Origin: Paraburkholderia sp. NMBU_R16
Lineage (GTDB): Bacteria; Pseudomonadota; Gammaproteobacteria; Burkholderiales; Burkholderiaceae
Assembly (NCBI RefSeq): GCF_013282575.1
Contig: NZ_JAAAYE010000017.1
Span: 1-64,000, forward strand
DNA length: 64,000 bases
Reading direction: 5' to 3'
Shown: positions 36,302 to 44,480 of the stretch, in pieces
Layout: each line of letters begins with the position of its first letter
Numbering within the stretch: position 1 is the first letter of the stretch
Made by a program: the position numbers and the translations under genes
The notes under the pieces: model-generated
What the model was told of the DNA's origin: nothing
Databases searched by the model: none
Seen by the model: the letters and a program-made list of their open reading frames with translations, nothing else

Positions 36302-36941
36302 GGGACCTCGCCGTGGCGGCCGCCGCTTTTGGCATCGGCGCGAGTTCGACTCGTCGATTCCTGGCCCGGCCTTGCTCGTCCGCATTCGAGCTCACGGGCT
36401 GTTGCGAGCCGAACGCGGCTGCAAAAACCGACGACGGTGGAATGCCTTCGTCGATCAACGCGCGCGTCACGGTCAGCGCGCGCTTTGCCGAGAGTTCCCA
36501 GTTGTCGGCAAAGTGCCGGTTGCCTTCGCGGACCTGCAGATCGTCCGCGAAACCGCTGACCATCAGGATTTCCTCGTGGCCTCGTAAATAGGCCGCCAGC
36601 GGCCCTGCAAGGCTCTTGAGCAACTCGCGCCCTTTCGGCTGCAGTTGGTCCGAGTTGAGCGCGAAGAGCAGGCTGCCGCTAATGCCGATGTGTCCGTCGA
36701 CGAGCGTCACGCGGCCCGCCGCGAGCGGCCCGGCCAGCGCCTGCTCCAGTGTCTTGCGCCGCTGCGCTTCGAGCTGGCGTTCCTTGATCTCTTTGTCGAG
36801 CTGTGTGGAGAGCTCCATTTGAACGCCGATGACGCCCACCAGGATCAGCACGAACACACCGAGCAGAACCGACATCAGGTCGCCGAAGGCGGCCCAGATC
36901 GGCGCGCCCGATTCGACGCCGGCTTCGATTTCCTCGTTCAT
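36294..36941 (-). CDS. MotB/ZorB-like OmpA-domain protein
   Basis: A 215-residue inner-membrane protein with one N-terminal helix (WAAFGDLMSVLLGVFVLILV) that carries Asp21 at the position used for proton or sodium flow in MotB, ZorB and ExbD-type stators. A coiled-coil linker (LDKEIKERQLEAQRRKTLEQ) and an OmpA peptidoglycan-binding domain follow (MVSGFADDLQV; SAKRALTVTRALIDEGIPPS; RARNRRVELAPM). The start overlaps the end of the upstream MotA-like gene (ATGA). It is the anchor half of a predicted ion-driven complex. Confidence 0.88.
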   Translation of the reverse strand: MNEEIEAGVESGAPIWAAFGDLMSVLLGVFVLILVGVIGVQMELSTQLDKEIKERQLEAQRRKTLEQALAGPLAAGRVTLVDGHIGISGSLLFALNSDQLQPKGRELLKSLAGPLAAYLRGHEEILMVSGFADDLQVREGNRHFADNWELSAKRALTVTRALIDEGIPPSSVFAAAFGSQQPVSSNADEQGRARNRRVELAPMPKAAAATARSHG

Positions 36942-38887
36942 GCCGCCTCGGCTCCGGCGGATTCCGACGTGCGCTGCGTGGCGAGCCGTTGCAAATCTTC
37001 GACGATCTGCTTTTGCGACATCATGCTCAGATCGATGACTTCCCGCGCTTGGGCGACGTAGTACGCGAGCTGGTCATCGCTGCGAGCGAGCGATTTGTCG
37101 AGTGCCGCTTCGATGCGCTCCAAATGCGCGACGAGTTTCTCGTTCGCGTCGCCGAACAGCTGTGCGGCAGCGCCGAATGCCTCCGAAAGACTCGCCACTT
37201 CGATTGCGCTGCTCGTCATCTGCGCGACAACGGTGCCGAGCTTGTCCGACTCGGATCCGAGCGTTTCGGTGAAGCGCTGGCCTGCGCGTTCGAGCAGACC
37301 CGAGGAGGTCGCAATGAGTTCGTCCACGGCCGAGCGTTGACGAGTCGAAGCGTCGTTGACCGCATCCAGCAGCGTATTCAACGTCGCCAGCATCCGGCTG
37401 CGCTCTTCCAGCATCGCCGTATCGCGCGCCATACTGTCCGACAGCTTCTGACGCAATTGCGCGACGACTTCGGCCGCGAGCTTCGGTGCCTCCGATGCGG
37501 CTTGCATCAGGCGCGCAATCTCGGCGATCGTCTCGCTCGCATGGGCCTGCGTCTGGGCTGCCGTTTCGCGCATCGTGCGGGACAGCGCATCGCAGATCTC
37601 CTGCTGTCGGCTTGCGTTGCGGGCACCCGAGCGCTCCCATTCCTGACTCAAAGCCGCGGCCATTGCTTCGAGCCGTTGGGCCCAGGCCGCGAGTCGTGTT
37701 TCATCGCGCGATGCGAGCAGATCGGCCAACCGGACGTGCGCTTCACTCGTGGACTGGAGCAAAGACGCCGAATGCTGCTCGAATTGAGCCGCCGCTGCAT
37801 CCACATACTGTTGCGCCGACGCGCTCAGGCGCGCGACGAGCGCCTCGTTCGATTGCCGATGCGCATCCAGCGCGCGGTCCCAGATCTGCGCCACGGCCGC
37901 GCTCGACGTTTCGAAGCCTTTCGATAATCCATCGAGCTGGCGCTCCACCGACCGCGCGATGCCGTCGCGCAGCGCGACGCTCTCGCGTTCGAGGCCGGCC
38001 ATCGTGGTTTCGACGACCGGCTGGAGCATGGCCCCCGCGTTGCGAGCGTTTTCGGCGATGCTCTCTTTCAGCGATTGCTCGACCGACGACGCGAGGCGGA
38101 GATACGCCGCTTCCGTCTTGCTGTGAAACGCTTCCTGGCTGGCCAGCTGCCGCTCGTTCGACTTCACGTTTTGCTGTTCGATGGCGATGGTCATGGCGTG
38201 CAACCGGTCGACCAGCGTTGGCATTGCATCGGCCTGCCGCTGCAACAATCGGAATGCTTCGTCGCGCCGATGCGCAGGCGAAAACGCACGCAGCGTCGTC
38301 GCGATCTTCTCATCGAGCAACTCGACGGCTTGGGTGCGCTCGCGTCGGCAAAACGCAGCGAGCAGGCCCAGCATCGCCGAAGTCGCGACGCCGGCAATCG
38401 AGGTGCCGAACGCGAAGCCGAGCCCTTTCACCGGCGCGGCCAACGAAGCGCGGATCGCTTGCAGGTCGGCGGCGCTTTCGAGCGCCGCACCCGTACCGCG
38501 AAGCGTCGCCATCATGCCGAGCAGCGTACCCAGCATGCCGAGCAACACGAGCAAGCCGACCAGGTAGGGTGCGAGCGCAGGCGAGGGCAAAGCGCCGCGC
38601 GTACCTTCGATGCGCAGGCGCACCCCATGGCGCAGGCTCGCGGGCACGCGTTCGAGCCAGGCCCCGAGCGCGGGCGGCGGCTCCGCAAGGTCCGAGACTG
38701 CTTCGATCAGTCCGGACGTCGCCCGATGATGCCGTTGCAATTCGACCGAGCCGGCGACATAGCACGCGCCGATCGACAGCGTGACGATGAGCGCCACTGG
38801 ATTCGAGACGACATAGCCGGTACCAATCCAGGCAAGAACGGCGAGACCGCCCAGGAACACTGCGAGATGAATGGGATTCCTAAACAT
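36938..38887 (-). CDS. DUF802 MotA/ZorA-like protein with long coiled-coil tail
   Basis: A 649-residue protein. Four membrane helices are visible: 7-25 (AVFLGGLAVLAWIGTGYV), 28-48, 105-126 (LVGLLVLLGMLGTLLGMMAT) and 153-178 (KGLGFAFGTSIAGVATSAML). The last two with their small residues fit the MotA/TolQ/ZorA channel pair. A tail of about 460 residues, nearly all predicted helix and rich in Ala, Glu, Gln and Arg, follows; it has repeated SVEQSLKESIAENARNAGAM-like segments. ZorA of Zorya systems has a similar layout. Its C-terminal stop overlaps the OmpA gene start. DUF802 is recognised from memory of the operon. Confidence 0.85.
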   Translation of the reverse strand: MFRNPIHLAVFLGGLAVLAWIGTGYVVSNPVALIVTLSIGACYVAGSVELQRHHRATSGLIEAVSDLAEPPPALGAWLERVPASLRHGVRLRIEGTRGALPSPALAPYLVGLLVLLGMLGTLLGMMATLRGTGAALESAADLQAIRASLAAPVKGLGFAFGTSIAGVATSAMLGLLAAFCRRERTQAVELLDEKIATTLRAFSPAHRRDEAFRLLQRQADAMPTLVDRLHAMTIAIEQQNVKSNERQLASQEAFHSKTEAAYLRLASSVEQSLKESIAENARNAGAMLQPVVETTMAGLERESVALRDGIARSVERQLDGLSKGFETSSAAVAQIWDRALDAHRQSNEALVARLSASAQQYVDAAAAQFEQHSASLLQSTSEAHVRLADLLASRDETRLAAWAQRLEAMAAALSQEWERSGARNASRQQEICDALSRTMRETAAQTQAHASETIAEIARLMQAASEAPKLAAEVVAQLRQKLSDSMARDTAMLEERSRMLATLNTLLDAVNDASTRQRSAVDELIATSSGLLERAGQRFTETLGSESDKLGTVVAQMTSSAIEVASLSEAFGAAAQLFGDANEKLVAHLERIEAALDKSLARSDDQLAYYVAQAREVIDLSMMSQKQIVEDLQRLATQRTSESAGAEAA

Positions 38888-38897
38888 TGGGTCCGGA

Positions 38898-39698
38898 TTA
38901 GCTGGTGCGAAGGGCGGCAAGCAGCCCTTGCACCGGTTGAAAACGAAGATCGAGTTCGGCGTGCAGAACGCACTGCATGTCGTAGCGGAACGTGTCCAAC
39001 CACGCACCGGGCTCGATCGTGGGGAGGCGGCCCTGAGCCTGCGCTTGTGCTTGAGGTTGAGCTTGTCCTTGTGCCAACCGTTCGGCTTCGGCCGTACGCA
39101 GGCGCTCGAAATGCCCACGCAGCGCAACGGGCGCACTGCTCAACAGATGTTGCTCGCGCGCTTCGAGCGCACGCTCCATTGCAGCATCGACCATCGCAAG
39201 GCGGCCCATCGCGCTCGAGCGCATTGCCAGCGTGGCCCTCAGGCGGCGACGCAGATTGCCGATATGGGTCTCCATGCTCTGCTGCAGTGAGAGGTAGCAC
39301 TGTCGAAAGAGCGTGTAATCGGCTGCGTCGTCGCCCTTGTCGTTGCGCTGCGGCGCGTGCGCGAGTATCGATGCGCGCCCGTGCGTTCCGCGCGTCGCAG
39401 ACCTTGCAGGCATCAATGTGCTGTCGCGCGCGATGGCGCGAGCCAGCGTTGCACGAACGCGATCGCACTCGCTTTCGCATGCTTCGGCCGTGCCTAGCGG
39501 TTGGGCGTCGGCGACGACCACGGCGGACGCGCCCCCGCCGAGCGCCGAGGAGAGCGCGATGGCGTCGGTCCAATCGAGCCACCCGCTCAGGCGCTGCGAG
39601 AGCGTCTGCGCGGGTTCGGCGACGTTGCTGTCTGTCAGGCGGGCGAGCAGACGAATAAGTGTCGGACCGCTCAGTGCTGAGCGCTGCGGGACTGTCAC
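38898..39698 (-). CDS. DUF3348 protein, first gene of the motor-like operon
   Basis: A 266-residue soluble protein (ALSGPTLIRLLARLTDSNVA; LSQRLSGWLDWTDAIALSSA; DYTLFRQCYLSLQQSMETHI). A Gln/Ala repeat (QGQAQPQAQAQAQG, near 220) links to a C-terminal part ending DLRFQPVQGLLAALRTS. No enzyme motif is visible. It ends 10 bases before the DUF802 gene, so it is in one operon. Its role is unknown; as first gene of the unit it may control assembly or sensing. Confidence 0.8.
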   Translation of the reverse strand: MTVPQRSALSGPTLIRLLARLTDSNVAEPAQTLSQRLSGWLDWTDAIALSSALGGGASAVVVADAQPLGTAEACESECDRVRATLARAIARDSTLMPARSATRGTHGRASILAHAPQRNDKGDDAADYTLFRQCYLSLQQSMETHIGNLRRRLRATLAMRSSAMGRLAMVDAAMERALEAREQHLLSSAPVALRGHFERLRTAEAERLAQGQAQPQAQAQAQGRLPTIEPGAWLDTFRYDMQCVLHAELDLRFQPVQGLLAALRTS

Positions 39699-39899
39699 GA
39701 TACGGCTTTACGAGCGGAGTCGAAAAACCCGACAGTTTACACGCTGACGCGGGATCGCCCTCGCTTGTCGAGGTGGCGGCTTCGGCGCCGCTGCCATCGG
39801 GCTATCATGGCCGGGGTGCTAGGCCCCAGGCCGCTCCAGTGGCCGGCGCCAGGTGTCATCAACTCGAACAAGTCCTTTGCATTCCAAGTGGCTAATACG

Positions 39900-41198
39900 A
39901 TGTCGATCTATACGGATTCGGTCTATGCGCGCCTGTCGAGCGCCGAAGACGAGCTCAAGCGCCTACGTCTGAGGCAGATGCGTTGGCTCGCCACGGGACT
40001 GCTGATAGGCGTCACGTTGCTCTATGCCGCTTCGGTCGTCTTTGCTCGATCGAGTGCGGCATGGCCCTTCATCGGCGCATTCGCGGAGGCAGCGATGGTC
40101 GGCGCCTTGGCCGACTGGTTTGCCGTGACGGCGCTTTTTCGTCATCCGCTCGGTCTGTCGTTCATCCCGCACACGGCAATCATTCCGAAGAACAAGAATC
40201 GCATCGCCGATAACCTCGGCGATTTCGTTCAGGGCGAATTCTTTTCGACGGAGCGCGTGACGAACGTGATTCGGACCGTCGATCCGGCGGCGAGAGTCGC
40301 GCAATGGCTGGCCGACGAAAAAAACGCGGATCTCATCGGTTCGGGTACCGTCAAGCTGTTGAGCTACGGCTTGACGCTGCTCGACAACGCCGAGGTGCGC
40401 GCGTTCCTCAGAAAGACGGTGGCGAACAAGTTTGCGGATATCGACTTGTCGACATTGGCGGGGCAAATCCTGCAAGCGCTCACGCACGACGGCCGGCACC
40501 AGGCCGTGCTCGATCAGATGCTCACGGCAACGAGCAAGTATCTGAACGACGAAAGCATCAAGCATCGGGTGGCTGAATTCCTGGCGGACAAAATTCCGCT
40601 CTATTTCAAGTCATGGAAAGACTCGACGGCGAACTATGCCATCGAAAAGCTGCTCGATTTTCTCGGCAGACTGCTGGACGAAGTCGATCGGAATGCGGAT
40701 CATCCGCTGCGCGCCGAATTCGACCGGGCGGTATGGCGATTGATCGCGAGACTGAAAGACGATCCCGCGTTTCGGGATCAAATTCGCGGCTATCAGCGCC
40801 AACTGGCCGCTAATCAAGTGCTGACCGATTATGTCGATGGCCTATGGCGAGACTTCAACGCCTGGCTGCGCGCGGATATTGCGAGCGGTCAGTCGAGCAT
40901 TCGGGCAAGGCTTTCGGGTGCCGTGAGCGCGTTCGGTGCCGCGCTCGCGGGCGATGCGGGAATGCGGCAGGTCATCAACGAGCAGATTCTGTTGCAGGTG
41001 CCGCGTCTGCTCGACCATTTCCGGCCGAAGCTGGGCGTGTTCATCGCGAGCAAGATGAAGGAATGGAAAGAACATGAGGTCGTCGAGAAGCTCGAGCTCA
41101 ACATCGGCCGCGACTTGCAGTTCATTCGCCTGAATGGAACGCTTGTCGGAGGCTGCGTTGGGCTCGCGATTCATCTGCTGACCGTATGGCTGCAGTGA
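39900..41198 (+). CDS. DUF445 membrane protein
   Basis: A 432-residue DUF445 protein: an N-terminal membrane helix (LATGLLIGVTLLYAASVVF), AFAEAAMVGALADWFAVTAL (the family signature), FRHPLGLSFIPHTAIIPKNK, then a long cytoplasmic or periplasmic helical region and a second C-terminal helix (LVGGCVGLAIHLLTVWL). DUF445 proteins are widespread in proteobacteria with no settled role. It is divergent from the DUF3348 operon, 201 bases apart. Confidence 0.92.
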   Translation: MSIYTDSVYARLSSAEDELKRLRLRQMRWLATGLLIGVTLLYAASVVFARSSAAWPFIGAFAEAAMVGALADWFAVTALFRHPLGLSFIPHTAIIPKNKNRIADNLGDFVQGEFFSTERVTNVIRTVDPAARVAQWLADEKNADLIGSGTVKLLSYGLTLLDNAEVRAFLRKTVANKFADIDLSTLAGQILQALTHDGRHQAVLDQMLTATSKYLNDESIKHRVAEFLADKIPLYFKSWKDSTANYAIEKLLDFLGRLLDEVDRNADHPLRAEFDRAVWRLIARLKDDPAFRDQIRGYQRQLAANQVLTDYVDGLWRDFNAWLRADIASGQSSIRARLSGAVSAFGAALAGDAGMRQVINEQILLQVPRLLDHFRPKLGVFIASKMKEWKEHEVVEKLELNIGRDLQFIRLNGTLVGGCVGLAIHLLTVWLQ

Positions 41199-41219
41199 GT
41201 TCGGTATGCCGGCAAGACC

Positions 41220-43136
41220 TTACGCCGCCGCCGGCTCCTGAGCGAGATGCATGCTGGGGCTCGAAGCCGCGGCATGCTCGCGAATCAGTTGTTCGACGGT
41301 CTCGCCCGATACCGTTTCGGATTCGAGCAGGCGCTCGGCGATGGCCCGCAATACCGGTTCGTTGGCGCGCAGCAACGCCTGGCATGCATCGTCGAGTTCC
41401 CGCAGTAGAACGTTCGCGTGTTCGATCGCATTCTTCAGCTGCAAGCCCGCGTATTGAGCCGGCAGCGCCGCGAGGCTGAACAGGTTTCCGTCGACGTTGA
41501 AGCCGAACTTCGACACCATGTCGAGCCCGATCCGCGAAGCTTCCTGCAAATCCTGCGCGGCGCCGCTCGATGCTTCGGAGAACACCAGCAGCTCCGCGTT
41601 ACGTCCGCCGAGCAGTACCTGGATTTCGTTGCGCATCTCCGTCTCGCGATAGAGATGCTTGTCTTGCGCTTTCGTGACCAGTGCCACGCCGAGTGCGCCG
41701 CCTCGCGGCAAAATCGTGATTTCCTCGAGCACGCCGGTACCCAGCAGAGCCGCCACCAGACCGTGCCCCGCTTCGTGAACGGCAATGCGCGTACGTTCTT
41801 CTTCCGACAGTGCGCGTTCCGCGCCGCTGACGTCGCCGATGCGCGCGATCTTGATGGCTTCGATGAAGTGCGCGGCCGTAATCGTGCTCGCGCCAGCTTT
41901 GCGAGCGACCAGGCCCGCCTGGTTGACGATCATCGCCAGCGTGGCGGGCGAAAGCCCCGTCGTCAGCCGGGCCAATTGACCGAAGTCGATATCGTCCGCC
42001 TTCGACGTCAGCTTCGCCGCGTAAAAGCGGAGGATCTCCGCCCGGTCTTCGAGATCCGGCAGGCGCACTTGTACCGTTCGATCGAACCGGCCGGGCCGGC
42101 GCAACGCTTCGTCGAGGTTCTCGGGATGATTGGTCGCGGCGACGACGATCACCCCCTGGTTGGATGCGAAACCATCCATTTCCGCGAGCAACTGATTGAC
42201 GATGCGGTTGCTTTCCGCTTCGGCCGGCCCGCCGCCGGTATCGGTGCGCTTGCCGAGGCCGTCGGCTTCGTCGATGAAGATGACGGTGGGCGAATTTTTA
42301 CGCGCCAGCTCGAACAGATGCTTGACCTTCTGAATACCGACACCGTAATACTTCGCGCTGAAATAGCTGCCGGTGATCGAGATGAAGCTTGCGCCGCATT
42401 CGCCCGCGAGCGCTTGCGCCAAGCGTGTTTTGCCGACGCCAGGACCGCCCGTCATCAGAATGCCGCAGGGGGCGCGTACGCCCATATCGGTGAATCGGGC
42501 CGGGTCCGTCAGATACGACTGAACGTCCGCCAGCGCGGCTTTGGCTTCACCGGCGCCGATGACGTCCTCGAAGCGCAATGTCGGCGACTCTTCGAGCAAT
42601 TGCGCGCCGCCCGTCATTTCGCGGCGCATGAACCAGAAAAGGCCGCCGATCAACATCAGGGGCATCAAAAGGGTAATGAGGTCGCGAATCTTGTCGAATG
42701 CGGCAGCCCAGCGAGCCATTCCGGTCTGAAGGTTTGCGTCGGGCAGCCAGACCAGTTGATAAGGCGCATCGGCGCCCGCTTTCATTTCGCCGAGCAACAG
42801 GGCATTTGAAAACGCACCATTGTGATCGGTCACGAAGTATTTAGCCCCCGTTTGCGTCGACACCAGGATCGCATCACGGCTCACACCTATTGCGGCAACC
42901 TTCTCCTCGCGAATGTCGCGCAGCATTTCCGATGCATCCCGCTCTTGCCGCGTCCAGGCTGCCGGATCGTGCCGCATCTGGAGGGCGATGCCGGTCAGCG
43001 CCGGATGCATCGCGTCGACGCGCTGCTCGTAGCGAAGATAGCCGAATGCAGTGATTACCGCGACAGCTAGGGAGATTGCGCCAAAGACCGTATATCGGAC
43101 GATTCGGGCGCGCGGCGAATTCTTTGCCGGTTTCAT
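41220..43136 (-). CDS. Divergent FtsH-family AAA protease
   Basis: A 638-residue membrane-anchored zinc protease. Two membrane helices flank a periplasmic part (20-33, 153-170). The AAA module has Walker A GGPGVGKT (about 230-237), Walker B VIFIDEADGLG and arginine fingers in RRPGRFDR. The zinc motif HEAGH is at 454-458. The pore loop reads YYGVG instead of FtsH's FVGVG. The N-terminal half is shorter on similarity to housekeeping FtsH, so it is a paralogue that probably has other substrates or works only under stress. Confidence 0.9.
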   Translation of the reverse strand: MKPAKNSPRARIVRYTVFGAISLAVAVITAFGYLRYEQRVDAMHPALTGIALQMRHDPAAWTRQERDASEMLRDIREEKVAAIGVSRDAILVSTQTGAKYFVTDHNGAFSNALLLGEMKAGADAPYQLVWLPDANLQTGMARWAAAFDKIRDLITLLMPLMLIGGLFWFMRREMTGGAQLLEESPTLRFEDVIGAGEAKAALADVQSYLTDPARFTDMGVRAPCGILMTGGPGVGKTRLAQALAGECGASFISITGSYFSAKYYGVGIQKVKHLFELARKNSPTVIFIDEADGLGKRTDTGGGPAEAESNRIVNQLLAEMDGFASNQGVIVVAATNHPENLDEALRRPGRFDRTVQVRLPDLEDRAEILRFYAAKLTSKADDIDFGQLARLTTGLSPATLAMIVNQAGLVARKAGASTITAAHFIEAIKIARIGDVSGAERALSEEERTRIAVHEAGHGLVAALLGTGVLEEITILPRGGALGVALVTKAQDKHLYRETEMRNEIQVLLGGRNAELLVFSEASSGAAQDLQEASRIGLDMVSKFGFNVDGNLFSLAALPAQYAGLQLKNAIEHANVLLRELDDACQALLRANEPVLRAIAERLLESETVSGETVEQLIREHAAASSPSMHLAQEPAAA

Positions 43137-43464
43137 GCAAGTTTCCTAAAACGGGGTCGTGGTCTATAAGGCGGCGCAATTAAGTAGGAGGAAAAACGTA
43201 ACTATTATGCGACCCCTATTCAGTGCAGTGCACCATTCGCATTATGCCTGTGCTTTGCATATAACCAAAAGGCAAGGAAGGGCCAAATTTGCCGTTATTC
43301 CCGGGATCGGGGTGATCGGAGCGGGGGCAGGAGAGCCCTTGGAATGTCCTGCGTTAGCCGGAGCGGAGCGGGGGTCAGGGCATGTGCGGTACGTCCCTTG
43401 CTTGAGGAAAAGCGATGCGTGCAGCTTGGGCGCACGACCCGCAACAGCCAACGGAGGTCAGATC
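43137..43464. other. Intergenic region between ftsH paralogue and DUF1328 gene
   Basis: About 330 bases without a convincing gene. The first third is A/T-rich (TAGGAGGAAAAACGTAACTATTATG at 43183-43207 looks like a ribosome-binding site and start but leads into a frame without family features). The last part has G-rich runs (GATCGGGGTGATCGGAGCGGGGGCAGG-like). A promoter for the DUF1328 gene must lie here; I could not place it. Confidence 0.3.
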
Positions 43465-43626
43465 ATGCTGTATTACGCTCTCGTTTTCTTCATCATCGCG
43501 GTCATTGCCGCTGCGTTCGGCTTCGGCGGCATCGCCGCAGGCGCGGCAAGTATCGCCAAGATCCTGTTCTTCGTCTTCGTCGTCATCTTCCTCGTGACGC
43601 TGATCATGGGACTCGTCCGACGGTGA
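43465..43626 (+). CDS. DUF1328 small membrane protein (YtjA-like)
   Basis: A 53-residue protein, almost all membrane: [40 protein letters not shown] and a short basic end GLVRR. This is the DUF1328/YtjA group, often induced with stress genes (csbD-like context), with no known activity. GGAGG stands upstream of ATG 43465. Confidence 0.92.
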   Translation: MLYYALVFFIIAVIAAAFGFGGIAAGAASIAKILFFVFVVIFLVTLIMGLVRR

Positions 43627-43670
43627 CGGGAGCGCGATGACCTAAGCGTTTTGCGCTGCCGCGCGCTGAC

Positions 43671-43694
43671 TCCGGCGGTTGTTTGGCCGCCGGA
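43671..43694. terminator. Hairpin after the DUF1328 gene
   Basis: TCCGGCGG (43671-43678) and CCGCCGGA (43687-43694) form an 8-bp stem with an 8-base loop, between the DUF1328 gene and the convergent mazF. No T-run is present, so a weak terminator. Confidence 0.35.
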
Positions 43695-43764
43695 AGCGGC
43701 GTGCCGCAGCGCTTGTCGTGCTTCGGGGCGCCGATCCCGCCACTCGTCCTTTTTTCAGTCCAGC

Positions 43765-44085
43765 CTATTCCGCAAAAACGTCCTGTAAAACGCGCAGCGT
43801 CCCTGTGAGGGCATTCCCGGAGACGGTCCCTTCCTTTCTTATGAGGCGCATCTTGTCGATCGTGCGAATCTGGTCGACCAATATTAGCCCGTGCTTACGC
43901 TTGAAAGTGACCGGAACCCGGTAGGGTGCAGGCTTTCCGTTCGAAGTCATCGGCGCAACGATTACCGTACGAAGATGGTCATGTAACTCGGGCGGTGACA
44001 CTACAACGCACGGTCGAGTTTTTTGAATCTCGCTGCCCAGTGTCGGGTCCAGCGCAACAAGCCACACTTCGCCACGCACTACCAC
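43765..44085 (-). CDS. mazF: MazF-type toxin (mRNA interferase)
   Basis: A 106-residue MazF/PemK endoribonuclease: VRGEVWLVALDPTLGSEIQK is the N-terminal signature, TRPCVVVSPPELHD the second and VPVTFKRKHGLILVDQIRTI the core, with catalytic Arg and Thr/Ser positions kept. It cuts single-stranded RNA at short sequences to stop growth under stress. Its start overlaps the end of the antitoxin gene by 7 bases. Length is normal, so it is probably active. Confidence 0.93.
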   Translation of the reverse strand: MVVRGEVWLVALDPTLGSEIQKTRPCVVVSPPELHDHLRTVIVAPMTSNGKPAPYRVPVTFKRKHGLILVDQIRTIDKMRLIRKEGTVSGNALTGTLRVLQDVFAE

Positions 44086-44327
44086 GTTGACTCCGTATCG
44101 TCCGCATTTCCGAACTCGCCCATCACCAAGACGTCGTCACCGGCGTCGGCTATGGCTTTGCTCGCCTCCGCCCACCCGTCACGGGCGCGCTTGGGAGCCC
44201 GTCGGACGACGAGTGCGTCGCCTTTGATTTCCATTTCCACTTCTCCCTCCAGACCAAGTTGGGCAAGGATCGGTTTGGGGATCAGTATCCCCTGCGAGTT
44301 GCCCATTTTGCGAATCGTCGCTCTCAT
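44079..44327 (-). CDS. mazE: MazE-type antitoxin
   Basis: An 82-residue antitoxin with an AbrB-type swapped-hairpin DNA-binding half (IRKMGNSQGILIPKPILAQL, EVEMEIKGDALVVRRAPKR) and an acidic C-terminal tail (DDVLVMGEFGNADDTES) that would thread the toxin. Upstream there is an inverted repeat overlapping its promoter, suggesting autoregulation with MazF. Confidence 0.92.
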   Translation of the reverse strand: MRATIRKMGNSQGILIPKPILAQLGLEGEVEMEIKGDALVVRRAPKRARDGWAEASKAIADAGDDVLVMGEFGNADDTESTW

Positions 44328-44347
44328 GAATTCACCGTAGGCGCGAA

Positions 44348-44390
44348 GTTATACAAGACCGCTCGAATGTAAACACAATGTTATTACATT
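44348..44390 (-). promoter_or_regulatory. mazEF promoter and operator
   Basis: On the minus strand TATAAC (complement of 44348-44353) is the -10 element. An inverted repeat AATGTAA (44366-44372) ... TTACATT (44384-44390) covers the -35 place, with a nested AATGT-tatt-ACATT (44377-44390). This is the expected layout of an autoregulated toxin-antitoxin operator. Confidence 0.5.
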
Positions 44391-44480
44391 TTAGAGATAG
44401 CTGGGTCCGTTCGCTGAGGCGCGATGCAAACAATGTCGCGTCACGCGACTGCGTCGAGCAAAAGCGGCGGACGCGATGCC

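Noticed and set aside
35639-39698. Complete Zorya defence system
   Set aside because: No ZorC, ZorD or ZorE-like gene lies in or beside the operon; only the ZorAB-like part can be supported.
43159-43464. Upstream extension of the DUF1328 frame
   Set aside because: DUF1328 proteins are ~53 residues; the extension lacks family features, and GGAGG precedes ATG 43465.
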